The notes under the pieces were generated by a model, which made no database searches, had not been told where the DNA came from, and saw nothing but the letters and a program-made list of their open reading frames with translations. The translations under genes and the position numbers were made by a program. Below are positions 57,499 to 64,000 of a DNA stretch of 64,000 nucleotides, in pieces. Every line of letters starts with the position of its first letter. The stretch's first letter is position 1. The DNA is from Idiomarina sp. (GTDB lineage: Bacteria > Pseudomonadota > Gammaproteobacteria > Enterobacterales > Alteromonadaceae): the NCBI GenBank assembly GCA_020832105.1, contig JAFIFH010000075.1, forward strand, positions 1-64,000, given 5' to 3'.

Positions 57499-57544
57499 TC
57501 GCATTTTGCACACCTTCTTAATGATCTAATTGGAATAATAATTC

Positions 57545-57931
57545 ATGTTTACAGCTTTTAAACACATTCATATGACGATGGCAATTCTGAGCATGGTCTT
57601 TTTACTTGTGCGTTTTGCCATGGGTATGCGTCGCCCGCAACAACTCAACCAACGTTGGGCGAAGGTGTTACCACATGTGGTCGATGCGCTGTTAATTGTT
57701 AGTATTATCGGGATGCTGAGTAGTGTCAGTGTGTCATTGTTTCCGGCTGGATTCATCACAGAAAAAGCAGTGATGTTTATTCTATATATCGTGTTTTCTG
57801 TGCTTTGTGTGTTGTCACTGCGTGGGCGCATGAGCAGCAAGTTGCGGGTACCGACCTTCGCTCTCGCGGTGTTCAGCTGGTTGTGGTTGATCCACGTCGC
57901 GTTCAGCAAGTCACCCTTACTCTTCGGCTAG
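57545..57931 (+). CDS. sirB2: SirB2 family membrane protein
   Basis: The 128-residue product has four hydrophobic helices (about 5-25, 45-67, 72-92, 102-122) and starts MFTAFKHIHMTMAILS, the pattern of the SirB family. SirB2 homologues sit between prmC and kdsA in many gammaproteobacteria. Their function is not known. Here the SirB1 transglutaminase-like partner is missing from that position. It ends 9 bases before kdsA. Confidence 0.88.
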   Translation: MFTAFKHIHMTMAILSMVFLLVRFAMGMRRPQQLNQRWAKVLPHVVDALLIVSIIGMLSSVSVSLFPAGFITEKAVMFILYIVFSVLCVLSLRGRMSSKLRVPTFALAVFSWLWLIHVAFSKSPLLFG

Positions 57932-58810
<879 letters not shown>

Positions 58811-58843
58811 CACCAGGCTATTTGCTGTTACACCCGCCCACCC

Positions 58844-58877
58844 AACGTCTGCCAATAAACGGCGGACGTTTTTTATT
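58844..58877 (+). terminator. kdsA terminator
   Basis: AACGTCTGCC pairs with GGCGGACGTT (one G-T pair) with a 7-base loop, followed by TTTTATT. Confidence 0.85.
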
Positions 58878-58963
58878 CCGGGTCCACAGGCATGAGAGGT
58901 ATCCCTGCATAGTGAAGGTTTAAGGGGGGCAGGGCCTTGTAGTCGTGCTGACTATGGTTTAAA

Positions 58964-58980
58964 TTAAACGACTGTTTTAA
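58964..58980 (+). promoter_or_regulatory. PsrA-like operator upstream of psrA
   Basis: TTAAAC-GACT-GTTTTAA is a dyad whose core AAAC-N4-GTTT fits the PsrA-binding pattern known from Pseudomonas and Shewanella. It lies 37 bases before the regulator start, suggesting autoregulation. The adjoining GTTTAAATTAAAC also forms a partial dyad. Confidence 0.6.
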
Positions 58981-59016
58981 TCGGTCTTGCCGACATTATC
59001 TGAGAGGGCGCACAGT

Positions 59017-59646
59017 ATGGCCAAAGTGCTCAAAACGAAAGACAAGATACTCAATGCGGCTGAGCGATTATTCGCCGAGCAAGGGTTTGAGCATACGTCT
59101 CTGCGCCAAATCACCGGTATCGCAGATGTGAATCTGGCCTCAGTAAATTACCACTTTGGCTCAAAGAAAGCGCTGATTCAGGCCGTCATGGAACGTTATC
59201 ACTCTGCGTTTATGCCAGAGCTGGATATTCGCCTGGTGGAGCTGGAAGCTAAGGGTGTGACGAGTACAGAGCAGGTATTAAACTGTTTTATTGAGCCCTT
59301 ACTCAGCTTACAGCGCATAAACCCGAACGGTACATCCATTTATTTGAGTTTACTGGGCCATGCCTACAGTGAAATTCAGGGGCACTTGCGCCGTTTCACC
59401 ATGCAGAACTTTGGTCATGTCGTGCAGCGATTCCTCGCCTGTGTGCAACAGGCTAATCCTCATCTCACTTTATCTACACTTTTCTGGCGTTTGCACTTCA
59501 CGCTCGGCGCGACCGTATTTGTTCAGGTCTCCGGACAGGCGCTGAGTGAAATAGCCGAAGCCGATTTTGGCGAGCAGGCCAGTGCTCAGGACATGATTGC
59601 AAAATTAATCCCATTCCTTGCGGCCGGCATCGCTGCGCCGGTGTAG
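59017..59646 (+). CDS. psrA: PsrA-like TetR-family fatty-acid regulator
   Basis: TetR regulators of the PsrA type bind long-chain acyl signals and repress beta-oxidation genes. The 209-residue product has an N-terminal helix-turn-helix (residues about 10-58, SLRQITGIADVNLASVNYHF) nearly matching P. aeruginosa PsrA as I recall it, and shared C-terminal pieces such as YLSLLGHAYSEIQGHLRRF and FWRLHFTLGATVF. The ATG at 59017 follows GAGAGG; an in-frame TTG at 58987 is rejected. A PsrA-like box lies upstream and fadE lies downstream, which supports control of fatty-acid degradation. Confidence 0.85.
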   Translation: MAKVLKTKDKILNAAERLFAEQGFEHTSLRQITGIADVNLASVNYHFGSKKALIQAVMERYHSAFMPELDIRLVELEAKGVTSTEQVLNCFIEPLLSLQRINPNGTSIYLSLLGHAYSEIQGHLRRFTMQNFGHVVQRFLACVQQANPHLTLSTLFWRLHFTLGATVFVQVSGQALSEIAEADFGEQASAQDMIAKLIPFLAAGIAAPV

Positions 59647-59771
59647 GTCGAACTGCCATATCGTCGCGCTGCATAGTGAGAAACATCAGGCCAGCGATAG
59701 CAATAAACAAGATAAAATAGACTAGAGTAAAGACAGGTTAATACCAGGGTTAATCATCAAGGAGTGTTGTT

Positions 59772-62081
59772 ATGTATGTGCTGTTGATTATCATTGCTGC
59801 GATAGCGATTATATTGGGGGTTCCCGATATTCGGCGGAGCCTGATCTCACGGCCGGCGTTTGGCTTTTTTAAACGTGTGCTACCGCCACTATCCGCTACT
59901 GAGCGCGATGCCATGGAAGCGGGTGACGTGTGGTGGGACGGTGAGCTGTTTTCCGGTAAGCCTGACTGGCATCGCTTACTGCGCACAAAAAAGCCGGTGT
60001 TTACTGCCGAAGAGCAATCGTTTATCGACAATCAGCTGGAAACACTACTGGCGATGATCGATGACTTCGATATTGTGATGCATCAGCGGGATTTGCCTGA
60101 TGAAATTTGGGAATACCTGAAAAAAGAAGGTTTTTTCGCCATGATCATCGGCAAACAGCACGGTGGTCTGGATTTTTCCGCAGCGGCCAACTCGCACATT
60201 GTTGCGCGCATCGCCACCCGTTCCCTGAGTGTCGCCGTCAGCGTGATGGTGCCTAACTCATTAGGTCCAGGGGAGCTACTGACCCATTATGGAACGGATG
60301 AGCAAAAAGACTACTGGTTACCTAAACTGTCCAACGGTTCAGCGGTACCTTGTTTTGCGCTCACCGGGCCTGAAGCAGGGTCAGACGCTGGCAGTATTCC
60401 TGACCATGGGGTGGTGTGCCGCGGTCAGCATGACGGTGAAGAAGTCCTTGGTATTCGTTTGAATTGGGAGAAACGCTATATCACGTTGGCGCCAATCGCC
60501 GATGTGCTTGGTTTAGCGTTTAAGCTGGATGACCCGGAAGAAATACTTGGTAAAGGTAAGCACCTAGGCATTACTTGCGCGCTGATCCCGACGGATCATC
60601 CGGGGGTTGTAAAAGGGGACCGTCATTTTCCACTCGCTCAAGCATTTATGAATGGCACGACCTACGGGAAAGATGTTTTTATTCCGTTGGACTGGATTAT
60701 TGGTGGTCAGGATTACGCCGGTAAAGGCTGGCGTATGTTGGTTGAGTGTCTGTCAGCAGGGCGAGGCATATCCTTGCCAGCGTTGGCAACAGCGTCAGGG
60801 CACGTCGCGCAGCGAATGACCGGTGCTTACGCCTATGTGCGTCATCAGTTTGGCTTGCCGATTGGTAAATTTGAAGGTGTGCAGGCGGCAATGGGGCGTA
60901 TCGGTGGTCTCAATTACAGTGTTGAATCAATGCGTCGTTTAACCGTCGCTGCACTGTGCGAGGGGCAAAGCCCGTCAGTGATTACCGCGATGACTAAGTA
61001 CCATATGACCGAAATGGGTCGCACCATCGGTAATGACGCATTAGATATACATGCAGGTAAGGGCATTCAAATGGGCCCGCGTAACTACCTTGCTTCAAAC
61101 TATATGGGTGTACCGATTTCAATCACCGTGGAAGGGGCTAATATCCTTACCCGTAACCTAATGATTTTCGGCCAGGGTGCGACTCGCTGTCACCCTTATG
61201 TGATGAAAGAAATGGCCGCTGCCGGGAATCCGGACGAGGATGCGGGTTTACGTGAATTTGACAACCTGCTGATTAAACATATTGGGTTTGCTGCAGGCAA
61301 CACGATTACGTCTTTCTGGCATGGTTTGACCGCCGCACGCTTCGCGGCCACGCCGGTGAGTGGCGAAACATCGTTTTATTACCAACAGCTCTCGCGGATG
61401 AGTCGCTCATTGGCAATGTGTGCAGATGTGGCCATGCTGACCCTAGGTGGTGATTTGAAGCGTAAAGAAATGATTTCGGCCAGACTAGGTGATGTATTGA
61501 GTCATCTTTATATCGCATCTGCAGTGCTCAAACGTTACGAAGACGATGGTCGTCAACAAGCGGACCTGCCGTTCGTGCGTTATTCACTGGAGCATCACTT
61601 ACACCAGATTGGCGTGGCGTTTGATGGTTTTTATCAGAACTTCCCGCAACGCTTCCTCGGTGGGGCGCTACGCTTTTTAAGCTTTCCTTTCGGAATTCAG
61701 TACAAAGCACCGGCAGACCAGCATTGCCAGGACATTGCTGAAGCCATGATGGTGCCGGGTGTGGCTCGTGAGCGGCATACGTTTTTGTGTTATTACAAAA
61801 ACGATGCGCAGGATGTGACCGGCCACTTGGAACTTGCTTTCCTTAAAATGCATGCGTTAGAGGATGTATACAAGACACTGCGCAAAGCACAGAAAAGCGG
61901 TGAGATCGGCGCTGATTTGAACGGTGATGGGTTGGCAGATGCTGCGTTAGCGGCGGGCGTGATTGACGCCGGGCAACTCGAACCGTTGAAAGAATGTGAG
62001 CGGTTGCGGATGCGCGCTATTGGGGTTGACAGTTTTGCCTTTGATGATGTCAAAGCAGGGCAGTTTAACCCTTTAGATTAA
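59772..62081 (+). CDS. fadE: Acyl-CoA dehydrogenase FadE
   Basis: FadE performs the first oxidation of fatty-acyl-CoA in beta-oxidation. The 769-residue product (E. coli 814) has an N-terminal membrane helix (about 2-18), the acyl-CoA dehydrogenase core with LTGPEAGSDAGS and the catalytic Glu454 in TVEGANILTRNL, and the FadE-specific C-terminal extension. Near the end a DLNGDGLAD stretch looks like a calcium-loop motif. AAGGAG lies 8 bases before the ATG. It lies 125 bases after psrA on the same strand; no PsrA box was seen in that gap. Confidence 0.95.
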   Translation: MYVLLIIIAAIAIILGVPDIRRSLISRPAFGFFKRVLPPLSATERDAMEAGDVWWDGELFSGKPDWHRLLRTKKPVFTAEEQSFIDNQLETLLAMIDDFDIVMHQRDLPDEIWEYLKKEGFFAMIIGKQHGGLDFSAAANSHIVARIATRSLSVAVSVMVPNSLGPGELLTHYGTDEQKDYWLPKLSNGSAVPCFALTGPEAGSDAGSIPDHGVVCRGQHDGEEVLGIRLNWEKRYITLAPIADVLGLAFKLDDPEEILGKGKHLGITCALIPTDHPGVVKGDRHFPLAQAFMNGTTYGKDVFIPLDWIIGGQDYAGKGWRMLVECLSAGRGISLPALATASGHVAQRMTGAYAYVRHQFGLPIGKFEGVQAAMGRIGGLNYSVESMRRLTVAALCEGQSPSVITAMTKYHMTEMGRTIGNDALDIHAGKGIQMGPRNYLASNYMGVPISITVEGANILTRNLMIFGQGATRCHPYVMKEMAAAGNPDEDAGLREFDNLLIKHIGFAAGNTITSFWHGLTAARFAATPVSGETSFYYQQLSRMSRSLAMCADVAMLTLGGDLKRKEMISARLGDVLSHLYIASAVLKRYEDDGRQQADLPFVRYSLEHHLHQIGVAFDGFYQNFPQRFLGGALRFLSFPFGIQYKAPADQHCQDIAEAMMVPGVARERHTFLCYYKNDAQDVTGHLELAFLKMHALEDVYKTLRKAQKSGEIGADLNGDGLADAALAAGVIDAGQLEPLKECERLRMRAIGVDSFAFDDVKAGQFNPLD

Positions 62082-62092
62082 TAACCCGCACG

Positions 62093-62136
62093 AAAAAAGC
62101 CCGTGGCTCTTGAAAGTAGAGACCGCGGGCTTTTTC
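62093..62136. terminator. Terminator between fadE and the S41 peptidase
   Basis: An imperfect stem AAAAAAGCCCG...CGCGGGCTTTTT with a branched centre lies between convergent genes and has T runs on both strands. Confidence 0.8.
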
Positions 62137-62152
62137 TTTGCCACTGCAGGTG

Positions 62153-63520
62153 TTAGTGCTGCTTAGTCCACTTATCAAGCAGTGGATGACGCTCAGGTTT
62201 ATCGGTGACCTCGCGCACCACTGCCTCTGACTGCGGCAGCGAGAAGGACTGGCTACCTTGTTCAGCACCCTCTGCTTTCAGCACAGCAGCACTCGCGCTG
62301 GTCGCACTACAGCTGCCGTTAGCCAGCACATAAAGTGCTTCCCCAAGTAATGGGTCGGCCGGATCACCCCAGTCTGTGCGCACCGTGTCATTCGCCTGAC
62401 AGGTCGGTTCAAGACCATCAAAATAATCACCAAAGCCTTCGGCATTAACGGTTTGGAAATTGATCGCAAAGATAATTTTGTCGCAGATTGGCGTTGGCTG
62501 TTGGCCTACCGGTTTGCCACAAGTTGGTTGACCTACAGTAACCACGTCAATAAATGGGGTTAGTGAATTAATCACCAGCTCACTGGCGGAGCAACTAGCC
62601 GCCGTCGTTAACACTACAACCCGGTCCAGGTTCAGGCGTTCAATACCCTGGCCAAGATCGAAGAGCACCGACTGGTCATCGTAATTGTCATTAAACTGGT
62701 AGGTGACGAAAGTTTCATGTTCAACTTCATGCCAGGCCGTTTGTGAGGCAATTTGGTTTGCGACACGAATCAAGCCGCCACCATTGTAACGCAGGTCTAT
62801 GACCAGCTCGTCAACCCCAATAAGTTGGTCAAAGGCGTCATTAACGTCCTGCGCTGCGCGGTTAATAAAGCTGTCGAAAACGAAATAGCCGATGTCTTGT
62901 TCACCTTGTTGAAAGCGCTCAACTGCCATCACGGTATTGGTTTCAACTTCTTCTTTTAGCAGCACGTCGTCGTCCATAGCGCCGTCCGGGCGCCGCCATT
63001 CAAGCGCGACTTCGACACCCTCTTCATTTGGTCCAAATACGTCGTCCCAGGTTGCAGAGCCCTGTTGCAGACGTTGATACCACACACTCATGGCAACGCC
63101 ATTGACGCTGGTAATCTCACTGCCCCGGGTCAGCCCGGCGCGCCCGGCAGGGGAATTCTGATACACGTAGCGAACCCGGATAACCCCGTTAGGCACATCG
63201 TCCTGGCGACCGAAGCCAAGGCCAAAAAAGGTCGCATTGATGTAAATGTCTTCATATTCCTGTTCGGTGAGAATAAAGCTGAAGCGATCCCGTGGTGGCA
63301 CGACGTCCGCTAGCAACTGATAGACGTTTGCATAGTCCCGCGGGTCGATCGTTGACGGTAACTCATCATTCCACAGGTAGTTATCTCTGAGTTCACTGAT
63401 CAGTTGGCGGTTCTGGTCCTGGGCGGTGCACTGGCCAAAGACATCATCGTCATCACTACTACTTCCGCCGCATGCGGTAAGGGTCAGGGCAATACTTAAA
63501 GCTATCAATGAACGTTGCAT
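62153..63520 (-). CDS. S41-family serine peptidase, PDZ domain lipoprotein
   Basis: The 455-residue product has a lipobox LTLTAC (Cys17) followed by GGSSSDDDD, a common outer-membrane-directed tail. It then has an N-terminal helical part, a PDZ-like segment at about 95-185 (GLGFGRQ, SPAGRAGLTRGSEITSVNG), and the S41 protease domain with a Ser-Lys dyad, Ser311 in SCSASEL and Lys336 in TCGKP, 25 residues apart as in Prc. The ATG at 63520 has GGAGG 8 bases upstream; a longer frame to 63562 has no such site. Several cysteines suggest disulfides. Substrate unknown. Confidence 0.85.
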   Translation of the reverse strand: MQRSLIALSIALTLTACGGSSSDDDDVFGQCTAQDQNRQLISELRDNYLWNDELPSTIDPRDYANVYQLLADVVPPRDRFSFILTEQEYEDIYINATFFGLGFGRQDDVPNGVIRVRYVYQNSPAGRAGLTRGSEITSVNGVAMSVWYQRLQQGSATWDDVFGPNEEGVEVALEWRRPDGAMDDDVLLKEEVETNTVMAVERFQQGEQDIGYFVFDSFINRAAQDVNDAFDQLIGVDELVIDLRYNGGGLIRVANQIASQTAWHEVEHETFVTYQFNDNYDDQSVLFDLGQGIERLNLDRVVVLTTAASCSASELVINSLTPFIDVVTVGQPTCGKPVGQQPTPICDKIIFAINFQTVNAEGFGDYFDGLEPTCQANDTVRTDWGDPADPLLGEALYVLANGSCSATSASAAVLKAEGAEQGSQSFSLPQSEAVVREVTDKPERHPLLDKWTKQH

Positions 63521-63712
63521 GGAATATACCTCCGCACTGCGGTCAGGTAACCACGTGTGCATACAATTTTTTTACATCATACCTAAGCCATAATACGCTG
63601 CCAACAACGGATTCGATCTGGCATACTCGAGGCCTCGTTTTTTTATGTCTAACCAATCTAATCATAGCACCAGGGCTTCGCTAATGGTTCAGGGTGTTGA
63701 AAAGGAACTATT

Positions 63713-64000
63713 ATGAGCGCAGTTATGCTCGATATTGAAGGGCTGGAGTTGAATGCAGAAGATAAAAACCTGCTTGATCATCCAGCGGTTGGCGGGCTGA
63801 TTCTATTTAGCCGCAATTACCATGATCCTGAGCAGTTACAAAACTTGTGTCGGACCATTCGCCAGGCCGCGCGCCATGATTTGGTCATTGCGATTGACCA
63901 TGAGGGTGGGCGGGTGCAGCGCTGCCGCGAACATTTCTCGGCGATCCCGGCAATGGCCAGCTTTGAAAAGTATGCAGATAGTGCAGCCGAGGCTGATGTC
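63713..64000 (+). CDS. nagZ: Beta-hexosaminidase NagZ, 5' part
   Basis: NagZ is a cytoplasmic glycoside hydrolase family 3 enzyme that removes N-acetylglucosamine from anhydromuropeptides in wall recycling. The 96 codons before the window end give [13 protein letters not shown], then [16 protein letters not shown] and the substrate-binding [15 protein letters not shown], all typical. AAGGA lies 7 bases before the ATG. The catalytic His and Asp lie past the edge. It is divergent from the S41 gene. Confidence 0.93.
   Translation, partial: MSAVMLDIEGLELNAEDKNLLDHPAVGGLILFSRNYHDPEQLQNLCRTIRQAARHDLVIAIDHEGGRVQRCREHFSAIPAMASFEKYADSAAEADV

Overview
The window is a continuous piece of a gammaproteobacterial chromosome with roughly balanced base composition. 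Housekeeping blocks are syntenic with Escherichia coli, Pseudomonas and Alteromonadales. Protein style and the mix of accessory genes suggest a marine Alteromonadales member, possibly Idiomarinaceae; that placement is inference. No phage, insertion sequence, integron or CRISPR array is visible. LAYOUT. (1) 1-9.8 kb, plus strand: 3' end of infB, then rbfA, truB, rpsO and pnp (translation initiation, ribosome maturation, RNA decay), then ggt (gamma-glutamyltranspeptidase), nlpI and an exported Sel1-repeat protein with an M64-like zinc-peptidase motif. (2) 9.8-29.7 kb, minus strand: a long, tightly packed lipoate, cell-wall and envelope cluster in the order (transcribed right to left) miaB, phoH, ybeY, corC, lnt, a small membrane protein, leuS, lptE, holA, nadD, rsfS, rlmH, mrdA, rodA, mltB, rlpA, dacA, ybeD, lipB, lipA. 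(3) 29.8-35.9 kb: an EamA transporter, ubiF, a small secreted cysteine-rich protein preceded by repeats, a five-gene tRNA operon (Met, Leu-TAG, two identical Gln-TTG, Leu-CAG) with a clear promoter, fumC and a stand-alone EAL phosphodiesterase. (4) 36.0-38.4 kb, minus: rplY, pth, ychF. (5) 38.4-50.0 kb: an accessory block that separates rplY-pth-ychF from prs-ispE. It holds a small secreted protein, two tandem paralogues with Sel1-like and TonB-C-like domains, a YaiL-like protein, a membrane-anchored EEP-fold hydrolase, ppiC, an M14 carboxypeptidase-like protein, a yqjD/yqjE/small-protein operon, a YahK-type alcohol dehydrogenase, a lipoprotein alpha/beta hydrolase that has lost its nucleophile serine, and a METTL25/RRNAD1-like methyltransferase. 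(6) 50.0-58.9 kb: prs, ispE and lolB (minus), divergent from hemA, prfA, prmC, a response regulator with a degenerate HD-GYP domain, sirB2 and kdsA (plus). (7) 59.0-64 kb: a PsrA-type fatty-acid regulator with a PsrA-like box in front of it, fadE, an S41 peptidase lipoprotein (minus) and the 5' end of nagZ. HOW THE GENES WORK TOGETHER. Most of the window is core: translation factors, peptidoglycan elongation (PBP2, RodA, MltB, RlpA, DacA, NagZ), lipoprotein and LPS handling (Lnt, LolB, LptE, KdsA), cofactor synthesis (LipA/LipB, NadD, HemA, UbiF, Prs) and tRNA modification. The least explained parts are the secreted or periplasmic proteins at 8.4, 32.2, 38.8 and 39.3-41.7 kb, the pseudo-hydrolase at 47.6 kb with its methyltransferase neighbour, and the degenerate HD-GYP regulator in the hemA-kdsA run. 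No single stretch looks like a complete new defence or mobile system.
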